Below are positions 11,848-23,837 of a DNA stretch of 64,000 nucleotides, in pieces. The DNA is from Pleodorina starrii (taxonomy: Eukaryota; Chlorophyta; Chlorophyceae; Chlamydomonadales; Volvocaceae). The notes beneath the pieces are model-generated. The model searched no databases and was not told where the DNA came from. It was given only the letters and a program-made list of their open reading frames with translations. The stretch covers positions 1,444,501-1,508,500 of the forward strand of contig BRXU01000016.1 in NCBI GenBank assembly GCA_030267565.1, in the 5' to 3' direction. Position 1 is the first letter of the stretch, and every line of letters starts with the position of its first letter. The position numbers and the translations under genes were made by a program.

Positions 11848-14800
11848 ATGGCTCCTCTGCGGCCCAGCTCCTTCACGGTCAGCCATGTCCAATCCGGGCT
11901 TAACCGCGTCAAGATGGGTCTGCGAAATCACGCTGCCTCGATTCAGAAGATCAAAGTTGACTTCAGCAAGGTGCGTGTGCGCAACGGACTTCCCTCCGCG
12001 GTCTGCGTTGACCCCCCTCCCCTCCCACTCTGAGAGCCCTTAACGGGAGGCCCTGCCGGCAAGGGGGCTGTATCCCTCCCGGAGCCGGATTGATTTTGCC
12101 AGTCCCGCGCCACTGTCCTGCCGGACCCCACTGGTCGCGTGTGCGTGCGCTAACAAACACCCGGGCTGGCACCACATAAGGCCCGTTCGCCCGAAACGCA
12201 CCCTCGCGCTGCGTTGCGGGCGAAAAGGCCACACATACCGCACCAACCCGCCCCCTTTCCCCCCTTGCCCAAAACCCAGTTGCAGATTCTCGTTCCCAGT
12301 CCCCAGAAACTCACTGCACGGCAGACCTGCCCTCGCCCTTAACCCCCGCCTCCCTGTCCTCATCCCCACCGCCGCCGAACGTCGCCTCCGTTCCATCGCT
12401 GCCGCCCATATTCCTTACCTCCGTTCCCCCGTTCATTTTGTGCTTATGAGAGACGAGCCTGTGTTTACGAAAGAAAGCTTGTGTGTATGAGAGACAAGCG
12501 AGACCCCGCGCCCGTCCCCCTGTTTCCCCCCCCGCCCCCAGGTCCCGGACTGGCAACGTCGGGCGGCCCGCCTGAGCCTCGCCCTCATGTTCTTTGGCTT
12601 ACTGGGACACTGCGTAACGTTTCCTCCGGGTGAGCAGTACGGAACAGTGCAGGGGAGGGGGAGGGAAGGAGGAGGTCTAATGAGCGCCACGGTGTCGGGT
12701 CCCGCACCCCAACCGGCCGGTTGCGGGGGCGGGGAGGGGGGTGAAACGGCCGGGGCGGCCTCCCGCTCCGCCGCCGCAGTAGGCGTGCCGGGCGCGCGGT
12801 TACGTGGGCACCTGCGTGACGCCCTTCCTTGACCCTCTTCCTTGATCATCTCCGCTGCGGTATCTTCTTTTTCTCCCACCGCCGCTGTCGGCCCCTGGCT
12901 GCTGTCCCCGGCTGCTGCCTCCGGCTGCCCGCTGCCCCTAACTGGCCGCTGAGGCCGCTGGTGGCTGACGGTCACTGCCGCTGCCTGGCTGATTGGCTGA
13001 CCGGCCGACCGGCTGTCTGGCTGGCTGGCTGTTGTCCGCGGGTGGCTGCAGGGTACGCCTCCCTGGCCTCCAACTTCCGTCAGAGCTGCAACTGGGCGGC
13101 CATTACGTGCATAGTGGTCACGGCGCCGGTCATTGGCAAGGTGGCGCAGGTGGGGCGGCTTGGGGGTTGGGGCGGCTTGGGTTGGGGGGTAAAAAGGAGC
13201 GGATACCGCAACGAAGGAGCGGAGGCGGATCGGGCGTGGGGGGTTGGCGGGGTGAGAACTGCCACTGCGGTTTGTCTCCCTGCTTCCGCTCACCTTCCCC
13301 CCCCCCCTTATCCCCCAACCCCAACCTCAACCCCATCGCCGTGTCTGTGCAGGTGGCCTTCGATCGGCTGTTGGGGACCGCCGTGGGCGGCTTCATCGGC
13401 TGCGTGTGCTTCACCGTGGGGTGAGAGCGGGCGATGTGGCTGGCTGGGAGGGGATGGCTGGCTGGGATAAACTGGCTGGGTGGGTCGGTCGGCGGGTGTA
13501 CACTGGCTGGGAGGGCTAGCTAGGTGGCTTTGCCCCCAGCCTCCCTGGCTTTGCCAACGTCGCCTCCGTCCCGTCGCTGCTGCGATACGCTGTTATTATA
13601 CCCCACAATATTATTTTTTCAATGATACAATAAAATATATTATATATATATTTATAATATATATATTTATTATAATATATATATTATTTATATTTTTTTA
13701 TTTATATTGTTTTATATATATTTATATTGTTTTATTATTATCACTATAATAATTAATAATTATCCCCATCTTGCTGCTCTGGACTGTCATGCGCTACCCG
13801 CCACCTCCCCCGTAGCTTCCACCTGTTTGGTGTGCTGGGTGGCGGCGTGTTCATCAGTCTCATGTCGGGAGTCACCGTGTGGGCAACCACCTACCTGGCA
13901 TTCAAACATTCCCTGGATCAACTCGTACGGTTCGTACAGCTGACGTACTGCATCGTGGCCTTTGGGGCCAAGCCGGACAAGGGTAAGGGACTGAGGGGAG
14001 GGGAGAGGGGAGATGATGGGGGGCTTATTGGGCGGCGGGCGAGGGTGTGTGTGGGAAGGGGCCCGGGGGAATAAGGGCCGCTAGGAGCGGGACCGGGAGT
14101 GTGGGAAAGGGGGGGAGGCTGTGTGTATGTAACCGTCCGCAACCCCCCTTGCCTCGCCTCACCCTCTCCCCCCTCTGACCTCTCTCATCCCGCTCACCCT
14201 TTCGCCCCCTCTCATCCTCACCCGCTCTCAAACCCTGACCCATTCCCCGCACTCTAACCCCCGTGTCTCCCCCCCCCCTCAAGGCGCGCTGCTGATCGCG
14301 CTGCTTCGAGTGGGCGGCATCTTCGCGGGCGGCCTGTTGGGGGTGGTGCTGGCGGTGCTGGTGCTGCCGCGGAGCGCCTCCGTGGATTGCATGCTGGAGA
14401 TGAAGAAGGCGCTCAAGGCACTGTACGACCTGAACCAGGAGGTGGGGGGTGGGGGCTGGGGGGGTTGGGAGTGGGGGGAAGTGGGAGTGGGGGGGCGGCG
14501 GGGTGAGAGTTACGAACCGCAGAGTTACGAATCGAGGAGATGGTGTGGGTTGGGATGTGCGGTGCGTCGCTTACTGTATGGTTGGTTTCTGGTTTGATTT
14601 AGGTATAGGTACAAGTATGGGTAAGAAGGGATGGGGGAAGGAAGGTGATTTGGGTTCCGGGGTGTGGGGGAGGAGGGAGGAGGCAGGAGGACAACCGCGT
14701 GTGTGTGTGTATGTGTGTGCCTCTCATCTTCGTTGCCCCCTCTGCCCCCTGCCCCCCGGCTCCCCGCCCAACCCTGTGCTGCACCAAACTCGTCGCCATC

Positions 14801-17800
14801 TCGGCCGCAATCAGGTGTGGACTCTCAGCGGTGTGACCAGCCAGAGCGGAGCCAGGTGGGGTGGGTGGGGGTGGGGTGGGTGGGAAGGGAGGGGTGAGTG
14901 GGCTTGGAAGGGGTGTTGTGGGGAGGGGGAGGGAGGGCGGCGGCAATGATAAAAGATACCGCAGCAGCGAAAGGCGTCTTTTGGGGTGTGCGACTTGTGC
15001 GTTCACCTCTCCCCTTCCCTCCCTCCGTCGCCCTCCCGCCGTCGCCCTCCCCCCTCTCCCACCTCCCCTCTCCCCGCTCCCTCCCCCTCCCCCCGCCCCT
15101 CTCCCCTCTCCCCCGGGGCAGCAGGCGCCCCACCCGCAAGCCCCACCGTCACGGCTACTCCGCCATGCAACTCCGCCTGGAGGCAGCTCGGGCAGGATCC
15201 GCGACAGCAGTGGCAGCTAGCGACGCGGCGGCGGCAGGAGCCACAGTCCCCGGCGCGGCGGCGGCGGCGGCGGGGGAGCTCCGCGGCGGCGGTGTGAGCG
15301 GTGGCGGCGGCGGCGGCAGCGGCTCTGTGCTCAGCGGTGACAGTCTGACGTCCTGGCCTGGTGGGCTGCGGCGGACGGGTCCGAGCAGCGCCGAGCACCT
15401 GGATCTGTTGGTGCAGCATGACGAGGAGCGGGTGGGTCGGTGGGTGGGTGGGTGGGTGGGTGGGTGGCGCGCTCCCTGGTTCCCACCCACACACGCAAAC
15501 ACCCACGCACACGCACGCACATGCACCCTCTTTACCCCCCCCCCCCGGCCCCCCAAGGGGAGGGGTGGCTCCGCTCGGACTCGCTACCACTCCTCGGTTT
15601 GTATATAACTTGCAAGCCCCTGCTGCTTTCAAGTTTACACCGTTGATTTTTTGTAGACGGGAAGGATTCTTCTTATACATTATTACCGTTCACGGGCTCC
15701 GGCCTATACGTGTATTAACCCCCGCCGCCCCCCCCCCTGCACACCCACACAACGCCCTCACGCACACTGCACGCAGGAGTCCCGTGAGGCCGCCATCGAG
15801 AAGCTGTTCACTGCCGTATATACGGCACTGGGCCGAGTGGACGAGCATCTGTCGCAGACGCGCGGCGAGATCTACATCTGGCACTTCTGGGGCCGCTACT
15901 TTTTCCTGCCAGGCAAGAGAAGGGAGAAACGGGAGAGGGCGGGATGAGAGGCATGAACGGGGTAAGAAGATGAGGGGTAAGAAGGGGTTACCGGATGATG
16001 CGAGAGAGAGAGAGAGGGCAACCTGGCGAGGTTGGCAAGCGAGCATGACCTGGAGAGGGTGGCGGCCGGTAGTGGGTAGACGCAACCAGGGAAAGGAAGG
16101 GAAGGAGGAGGGGGAGGGAGATTGACAGATTGTGTAGTTGTTAGGCGCAGTCCGGGGGGAGGGGGGGAAGGGGCAGGGGGAGGGGCAAGCTGCTGCAATC
16201 CGCCGTCCGCCCGCCCGCCCCCGCGCGTCTGCAACCCCCCCGCACACACCCACACACACACACCACCCGCCAGGCGTGCACTGGTTCCCGGTACGCGGCC
16301 GCTGGAGTGTGCCCCGGAAGGACCTGGAGGATATGGCCACCTGCGTGCGGAGGGTGGCCCGCATGCTGTGGGTGAGTGAGTGAGGGAGGGAGGGAGGCCC
16401 CGGGGGCCCGGGCCAGTGCCCCTGGCGTGACATGGCGGTGGTACCGTATATGGGCGGTGATACCGTATGTGGGCTTGTGGGCGGTGGGCGGTGGTAGCAG
16501 TGGGCAGTGGTGGTGGTACCGGTGGCGCGGTGCAGCGGACAGGGGGGGGTGGTGGTCCGCATGCGGGGGGTGGAGGATGTGTGCCCTCCCTCTCCCCGTT
16601 GCGCTCCCTCCCCCCGCTGCTCAACGCCCCCCCTGCTGTCCACCCGCCCGTGCCGCCCGTCGCACACGACCCGCCACACGCGACCCGCCACACACGACCC
16701 GCCACACGCTCCAGACCCTGCTGTTGGACTTTGAGGAGGGCTTTGGTTCCGAGATGGAGTCCGTGTTGCGGCTCTACTACCCAGCACAGCTGCTCAGTGA
16801 GCTGGCGGACTACCAGGCCCGGGCAATACTGGTGGGGGGGGTGGGGTTTGTGGGGGTGGGGTGCTCTGGGTGGGTGGGTGGGGTCAGGTGGGGTGGGGTG
16901 GGATGAAAAAGAAGATACCGCAGCGGAGGGATGGATGGGGATTGGGGGTTGGGTCGAGAATGGAGTGCGGCGCCGTCACACCGTGTCGTCGTTCTGTGTG
17001 TGTGGTGGGGGTGGGGGTGGGGGAAATTGCCGTGCCATTGTCTGAGGGCACGCAATCGTCTGAGTGCGAGCTACGGCGTAGTCGTTTTCTCTGTGTGTGG
17101 GGGGATGAGGGGCGCTGCGTCGGTGGCTCCGTGCACGCGCCACCGCCACCGCTACCGCCCGGCTTCCCCACGCCGCCGCCGCCCCACGCTACTCCGCGCC
17201 CTCCCTAAAACCCAATCCCCCTCTCCCTGGCAGGACTTGCTGCGCGCATTCCCCGGCGAGACTGGCATTGAGGTGGGTGCCTGGCTGCCTGGCTGGCTGG
17301 GGGCCTGGGTGGGTGGGTGGGTGAACGGGTAAGAACGAAGGTAGCCGAGGCGAGGCGAGACCCGCTGGCGAACGGCGGGTGGGCGCGTGGGTCGGTGCGT
17401 GGGTGGGTCAGCAGCAGCAGCACCAGCAGCAGGGCCGCCTCTCCACTGCCTCCCAGCAGACGCCGCATCCGCCCTCTCCTTATCAAATACCGGCACGGTG
17501 GAGGGGCCGGTCATCAACCCGACCCGCCGGCCACGCGGCCAGCCTCCAGCTGTGCTGCCGCCCGCCTACCGGGACGTCCACCACCCCACCTCGCTTTCGC
17601 CTCCCTCCTCTCCTTCAACCCGCCCCACAGTTGATCGCATTGGCAGCTGATCGCTTCGGACTGCTGTACGGTGCTCTACACACATGCACTCACACCACCT
17701 CCCCGTCCTCCCCTCGCCCCCCCCCCCAGGTCGACAACCTCTTCACCCTGGGCCAGGTCACGGACTGCCTACTGCAGGTGAGGTGGGGACTGGGGAGCGG

Positions 17801-20800
17801 GTGAGGGTGAGGGGGGCGGGTGAGGGGCGGGGGGCGGGTGCGGGGTGGGAGATGTTTCACGGTTGTGTCGGACCTGCTGCCGTGTACGTGGGCAGGAAGC
17901 CAGCCCAGCGCTCCTCACAGACCAACGACGCTTGCGCGACCGCCCACTACCGCCAGCCCCCACCCACTACTACCCAGTAACCCGCCCCGCTGCCACCCTT
18001 CCCCCGAACCTCTTGGGTCAGCCTGTCAGGCCTTGCCTTGCCGCACTGCTGTTACTGGTGTCACGCCCAACCCCGACCCCAACCCCGACCCCAACCCCGT
18101 CCCTATCCCCATACCCCCAAGCTCAAACTCCCAACTCCCAACATCAACCCCCAAACCCACAACCCCCAACTCCCAACCCCCAACTCCCAACACCGAACCC
18201 CGACTCCCCCTGACTGCACTGCCCTGCCCTGCACCGCCTCACCGCAGATCAGTGACGCTCGCGCCCGCAACACGGTGTTCAAGGTGAAGCGCAGGCGCGC
18301 CGCCGCCGCCGGGGCCGACACCGGGAGCGCCGCCTCCGCGGCAACGGCAGCAGCTGGGCGCGGCACGCAGGCCGCCACGGCGATGGGCTCAGATCTGCGG
18401 CGATCGACGGAGCTGAGCGTGCGGTAAGACAACGTGGGTGGGAGAGAGCGGCTGGCTGGCTGGCTGGCTGGTTGGGCGGTGCAAAGGGCGCGGGCGGGGA
18501 GTGGGAGTGAAGGGGCTACTAAAACCACGTAGTTCACGCTCGCCTCGCCTCGGCCCTTGCCACCCTGTTTTCCCTCCGGCCGCGCTTTTTTCCTTGACCC
18601 ACCTTTCCACAGCGGCGCCCCGCGGCCCGGCACTGACGGCGTGCTGGTTGCCGTGCCGACGGGTACCATTCCGTCACCCCGCAGGCCCGTGGCGGCGCCG
18701 GCCGACGCCTCCGGCACGCCCGCCGCCACCGCCGCCGCCGCCGCCACCGATTTAGAGAAGCAGCCGCTGCTGCCGGCGGCGTCGCTACAGTCCGCGACGA
18801 CGGTGGCGGCGCCGTCGCCGCCAGCCGCCAATGGCGGCGGCGGCGGCGGCGGCGGTTGGTCAGCTTTCATGCTGCTGCCCGGCAGCGGCGCCAGCGCCGC
18901 TGGCGGCCCGGCGGCGCCGCCGCCGCGCCTGAGCTTCGCCGGCGACGCCGGCGGCAGCGGCGGAGGCGCCGCTGCCCCCGCTGCAGGCGGTGGCGGTGGC
19001 GGTATGTTCATCTCCCGGCTCCTGTCGGTGACTCCCGGTGAGGCCGTGTCGCTGCACCTGCCCCCCCGGCGATACCTCCAAGAGCAGCAGCAGCAGCAGC
19101 AAGAGCAGCAGCAGCAGCAGCAGCAAGAGCAGCAGCAGCAGCAGCAAGAGCAGCAGCAGCAGTCTCAGCAGCAGAGGGCTCAGCAGCAGCAGCAGTCGCC
19201 GCAATCGGCGGAGGGCTCACGGTTGAGGAGGGACGGCCGACTGTCGACGCCTGGGGCCGCCGACGCCGACGGCGAGGTTCCCGCCGTCGGCGCCTCCGCC
19301 TCCGCCGCCGGCGCCGTCGCGACGGAGGCGGCTGCAGCGCAGCAGCAGCAGCAGGCACGCGCTGCCGCGCCCGACGAGCTGCCGCCGCGGCCGCGCGGAT
19401 CACCACCCGGGGGCGCTGTCGGCGACAATGTCGCCGCGCCGGCGTCCTTGCCGCCGCGTGCTGCTCCGCCGCTGCCGCCGCCGCCGCCGGCGGATACGGC
19501 GGCGGCGGGCCGCCGGACAACGCCCACTGCCACCCCTTTCGGGCGCTACACGGGAGCACCCGGCTGGTTGGAGGCGTTTCCCGGCGGCGGCAGGTGCGGA
19601 AGGCGGAAGTCGGAAATCGCGTCGGTCATGTGACGAATTGCGGAATGCGGAAGGGCGGAATGCGAAGGGCCGGAGTTGGGAGCAACGGCTTGCGGGGATG
19701 AGGGGAAGGTGGCGTTAGGGTGGAGAGGGCGGAAAGGGAGGATGGGGAAGAGATCGCATGGGACGCGGTCGCCTGCCTTGAGGGGCCGTCGCACCCTGCA
19801 CACACACACCCCTGGACCCCGAACCCTGTGCCGGCATTGCTAAGCCTGCCTGTCGGTACCTTACCACCTTCGCGTGACGCTTGAGGGGAGGTGGGAGGTG
19901 GTGGTGGTGGCGGTGGTGGTGGTGGTGGTGGTGGTGGTGGTGGAGTTGGCCCTGCCGGCGCCCTTGCCTCGAGTCCAGGGCTCGCCACCCAATTCCTTGC
20001 CTCCCTGCTTTTGGGTTTGGTTCCCCCCTCCCCACCCTCCCCATTTTGAGGCCACCACCGCGCTGCCCCCACCCCCACCCAATGTCTGCAGTGACTCATG
20101 TTTATATAAAGGAGCATATTACTCCCTGACCCCCCACCCGCTGCCCTCCCTTCCCCACCCTCCCCGCCCTTCCCTTCCCTTCCCCCGGCGGACCCATAAG
20201 GCCCTCCGCATCAAGCTCCCCAGACGCCGCCGCCACCGCCGCCGCCGCCGCCGCGCTCCCCCGGACCTCCGCCGTCGACTCCCCCCAGACCCCGACCGCC
20301 GCCTCCCTGCAGCCCACTTCCGCCGCCGCCGCCGCCCTCACGCGGCTTCCTGGCACCACCACCACCACCACCACCACCCCCGCCGCCGCCGCCGTCGCCC
20401 GCCTCAGTCTGGAGCGGGCCGCGCGGGGGGGCGATGCAGCTCTTCTCGGCGGCGTCACCGGCTCCGGCTCCGGGTTCGGGTTCGGCCGCCCGCGGATGTC
20501 GACGATGGGTTCGGCCTTCGGCGGCGTGTTGGGTCTGTGTGGCCATGATGTGGGGGGCGGGGCCGAGGGCGGCAGCGGCAGCCTAGGTTTGCAGCGGCTG
20601 GGCAGTATGATGTCGTCGGTGCCGGTGGCGGTGGAGCCGGTCACGTTCCCGCCCACGGAGGAGGGCTACCTGGCGCAGGTGTGTGTGTGTGTTTGGGGGG
20701 GGCGGAGGGAGGCTTGGGGGGAGGCTTGAGGGGAGGGTAAGGAAAACGGGAAAACCCCGCCTGCTGTAGTTTCCAGTTTATGAGTGTATTACCTCTTCTC

Positions 20801-20989
20801 CCTCCCTCCCTCCCTCCCCGCCCGGCCACCGGCCACCCCCCCCCTTCGCGGTGCCCCCCTCCCCCCCCCTCCCAGGTCCGTTGGTACAGTTTCCAGTTCG
20901 TTATGGACGAGATGGTCAACGAGCTGGAGGAGGCGTTCCACGCGTGCAGTGCCGTACTGCAGAAGCTGCCGTACCCGATAGGCAACTAA
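11848..20989 (+). CDS. FUSC/ALMT-like integral membrane protein
   Basis: Seventeen exons: 11848-11970, 12542-12629, 13052-13149, 13353-13420, 13816-13982, 14284-14441, 14815-14855, 15125-15431, 15777-15912, 16274-16371, 16715-16831, 17234-17272, 17730-17777, 18248-18423, 18613-19593, 20201-20678, 20876-20989 (1078 aa). The ATG is the first Met in frame. Exons 2-6 encode about six membrane segments (for example LALMFFGLLGHCV, LLGTAVGGFIGC, GGIFAGGLLGVVLAVLVLP), as in the fusaric-acid-resistance / aluminium-activated malate transporter superfamily. Exons 9-11 have the cytosolic pattern W-P-G-W-P followed by MATCVRRVARMLW. The huge exons 15-16 add Gly/Ala/Pro-rich and polyGln sequence, so the protein is about twice the usual ALMT length. 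An anion or organic-acid channel or exporter role is inferred; substrate unknown. Intron 9 (15913-16273) is GC-AG. The exon 3 donor could instead be 13140. Confidence 0.75.
13590..13770. repeat. AT-rich island inside a GC-rich intron
   Basis: About 150 bases of almost pure A/T with repeated TATATATTTATA units lie in intron 4 of the FUSC-like gene. A degenerate family B copy (CTGCTGCGATACGC) stands just before it at about 13565-13595. The block contrasts sharply with the surrounding GC-rich sequence. No function can be assigned. Confidence 0.8.
15683..15718. repeat. Dispersed repeat family A, representative copy
   Basis: The core is CCGTTCACGGGCTCCGGCCT followed by ATACGTG. Other copies, on either strand, are at about 8416-8446, 10439-10480, 31678-31712, 51404-51440, 55320-55360, 60090-60125, and weaker at 22100-22160 and 34925-34945. 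Seven of the nine lie inside introns and two are intergenic. An adjacent CAGAAGAA-like tail is shared by some copies. Confidence 0.85.
16902..16931. repeat. Dispersed repeat family B, representative copy
   Basis: The core on the plus strand is AAGAAGATACCGCAGCGGAG followed by GGACGGAGACGG. Other copies (either strand): about 12845-12875, 13190-13222, 14946-14975, 24666-24697, 29588-29615, 42760-42800, 48922-48962, 50410-50452, 50866-50905, 51078-51108, 51735-51770, 52300-52330, 52732-52772, 53870-53895, 53910-53932 and, weaker, 23560-23600. All but the copy at 23560 are inside introns of the gene models. Confidence 0.85.
18055..18210. repeat. Short tandem repeat (CCCCAAC-like) in an intron
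   Basis: Imperfect tandem copies of CCCCGACCCCAAC and then CCCAACTCCCAAC fill the end of intron 13 of the FUSC-like gene, close to the acceptor at 18247. Confidence 0.7.
19078..19200 (+). repeat. CAG/GAG triplet repeat encoding polyGln (coding)
   Basis: This lies within exon 15 of the FUSC-like gene. Runs of six to seven Gln separated by single Glu (EQQQQQQ units) are encoded by CAG tracts interrupted by GAG. The tract falls in the predicted cytosolic part, between Gly/Ala-rich segments, and is probably disordered. Confidence 0.85.
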
Positions 20990-21239
20990 CAAACCAACTG
21001 ACAACACTATAACCGTTTACCGTTAACCATGACTGGTTGAGGTGTGTGGCGCCTGGGAGGTCGAAATCGCTGGTCCGATTAGTAAGGGCTAAGGGGCGAG
21101 GCAAGGGGCGATTCAGTGGCAGATGGCATGCAGGGAGAGAATGAATGGGATACAGCGGAGACATCCAAAGGAGCGATTTGCTTGCCGCATTATTTTTATG
21201 TACAGAAAAAGCGAGAGCACACACAAAGAGGGGCAGCGG

Positions 21240-21395
21240 GTATGGTACGCTATGACACTGTATGGTACGATATGGCACGGTACGGTACGATATGGCACGG
21301 TACGATATGGCACGGTACGGTGCGTACGACATGGCACGGTACGGCACGGTACGGTGTGGCACGGTACGGTACGGTACGATATGGCACAGTACGAC
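21240..21395. repeat. Tandem GGTACGATATGGCAC-type repeat
   Basis: About 150 bases are built from the words GGTAC, GATATGGCAC and GGTACGGTAC in irregular order. The block lies intergenically, downstream of the FUSC-like gene. It stays open in several frames because it lacks stop words, so open frames across it are not evidence of coding. Confidence 0.8.
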
Positions 21396-23179
21396 AGCGG
21401 CATTTCTGTCGGGTGCGGAGGAGGGAAGGAAGGCCGCTCCCGATTCACTGCCGGCCCACTCACTGCGGCCGCATTCACGGCATTCGCTTTGCTCAAATGC
21501 GCGCGACACGCAACGGCAGCCGACAGCTGTCTTTGCGTGCATATGTGCGTGTGTGCGTACGTGTAGGTGCGTGTGTGTGTGGGTGTGTAGGTGTGTGTGT
21601 GTGTGTGTTCAGGGGCGCGGGTCTTCGGACGGAGAAGTGGACTAGACTGCAGCAGCAGCAGCTCCAGAGAGAGGCTGAAGCGGGAGGATTAAGCACAGGA
21701 CGCAGCCTCAGCGGCGGATGAAACCGCAGCGGGGGCGGGAATGAGAGCGGGAGTGGGAGTGGCTGGGTACGGAAGAAGAACCCGAGTGGAGATGTGTGTG
21801 TTGGTAGGGTGGGTGGGTGCGCTGTCGCTGGGAGTGGGGAGTGCGAGTGGGAGAGGGTGGGGGTTGAAGAAGGTGTTTCCCCGCATGGCGCGCTGGCGCC
21901 GGGGACCCGGGCTGGGTTGGCTGTCGCCCCCTTCCCCTTCCCCCCCAACCGCACCGTAGTCCCCCTCGCTGAGCCACACGAGAGAGAGTAAGAGGGGGGT
22001 GAGTTACCCCCTCTGTGGCAGACATCTCCCCAACCCGGAGGAGCTCCTCCGGGCTCCCTGGCTCCAGTCGAACGTGATTGTGGGGTGGGGCGAAACCGGT
22101 GGGCGTATCCACGGGGTGGTAGGCCGGAGCCCGGCAACGGTAATGCAGCAGAAGGAATCCTTCCCAGGGGCGGCAGGTGGGGCGGCTGTGTGTGCGTGTG
22201 GCCTTGTGGCCGTGTATCGGTGCCTTTGCGTGGCCGTGTGGCCGTGTATGTGTGCGTGTTATGTGAGGGGGCAGCATCGGACGTGTCGTCGTCGCGATTT
22301 GGTTGGGCTGCCCCTCGCTGCGCATTGCGGCGGCAGGCAGCACAACCAATCGGGAGGAGCTAAATACCGTATCCCTCCCGTGTGCTGCAGTGCCGTACTA
22401 CCGGTACCTCCCGTGACCTGATGAGGGTCCGAGAAAAAGCGCTCGCTGCGCATTACGTTGACGGTATGAGGGAGGGAAGACTGTCACGCGCGCATGTGTG
22501 CGCGCACTGCGGGTTCACTTGTGGTGTTGCGTACGGAATATTTCCGCCGCGGCGTACGGCACTTGGAGCCGTATTTTTTACGGGCCAGGGAGCTCACGAC
22601 CGGCACATGCACACCTGCACATGTGAAGATGAACAACGCATTAATATTTATTTGCGATTTTGCGAATCAACCGATGAGACCAAACGGGTGGGCGGGCTGG
22701 CGGCCGGCCGGCCGGTCGCATGGCTTTTCCAGTTCAAGGTTTTGAAGTACCGTGTTCCAATCATAACACTCCTTTTTAAATTATTGACTTGGGGTTCCTC
22801 TGAAACAGCCGGCTTTCTTTGGGCGGGACGTGTGGCCAGGGGTTGCCACATACCGTATAGTACGACACGGTGCGGCGGGGTAGTTTGGCTGTTTGGGCTT
22901 TTGGGCCGCTCGCGTCTCTCGCTTCTCGGACGCCTTTTAGCAGCGGTGCGGGACGGACGGACGGCAGCCGCGCCGTGGCCGCAGGCTGCCGTACTATTGT
23001 ACGACTGTTGTACTCTATGCGCCCAAACATCCATGCGCCGCGCCGTGTCCTCCCTCCCGCGGCGGCCGCCCCTGGATGAGACACTCCCCCGCCCCCCTGC
23101 CGCCCCTGGCGCGACTGGTCAAGAGTCGAGATTAGAGCCGCGTTTCTTCCACCTGCAGCGCCTTACCCTCTCTCTTATT

Positions 23180-23222
23180 ACACACACACACACACTCTCT
23201 CTCTCTCTCTCTCTCTCTCTTA
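23180..23222. repeat. CA/CT dinucleotide microsatellite
   Basis: A short (CA)n run passes directly into a (CT)n run of about 28 bases. It is intergenic. Confidence 0.9.
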
Positions 23223-23837
23223 TTGCAGACAGACAGAGTACAATCAGGCGCCCACCGCCGGCAACCGAACCCCACCGGCGAACACACAACGCCAGGGCTG
23301 GGGCGGGGCTGGCCGATACGGCCACGCACACGCAGACACGCGCGCCTCCGCCCCTCCACGGCAACGCCCACCACAACAAAACCCACCCTCACCCCCGCTC
23401 CCTCCACTCCCAACCCAAACCAGCCAGCACCTTCCCCTCCCTCCAGCCTCCACCATCTCCGTCCCCCCCCTCCACTCCATTCCCCACCAGCCTCCACTCC
23501 ACTCCACCCCACACCCCACCTGCCCCAGCCCCCGCACACCTGGGGCGCCGTCAAGGGAAATGAAGACGACGCCGCAGCGAAGGGACGGCGGCGAGGGGAG
23601 GGGAACGGAGGTAATAACGGACGGCCGCCAGGGCGATGCGCCCCCCCTCCCGCTAACCAACACACGGCACCAGCCCCCCAGCCTCTACACAACCGTAAAC
23701 GCCATAGAGCCTCTACCGCCCAACAGTCCGATGGAAAGTTCAGCCCAACCCAGCCCAGCCCGGTCCATCCCAACCCATCCCATTCCATCCCAACCCAGTC
23801 CACTCCAGTGCCCATCCCATCCCATCCCAGCCCCAAG

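Larger units (their letters stand above)
20990..23837. other. Convergent intergenic region, no gene recognised
   Basis: This lies between the 3' ends of the FUSC-like gene and the PAM2/GYF gene. It holds a GGTAC-rich tandem block (about 21240-21395), GT-rich tracts, a degenerate family A repeat (about 22095-22160), an AT-richer patch near 22640-22800, a CA/CT microsatellite (about 23180-23222) and a family B-like copy near 23563. Open frames here are low complexity and no domain was recognised. Confidence 0.5.

Noticed and set aside
19078..19200. The CAG tract as a non-coding microsatellite
   Set aside because: It lies in a long exon whose flanking splice sites fit the FUSC-like gene phase, so it is read as coding polyGln.
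22382..23563. 393-codon plus-strand open frame
   Set aside because: It runs through microsatellites and Pro/Thr/His-rich low complexity, has no recognisable domain, and lies between two convergent gene ends.
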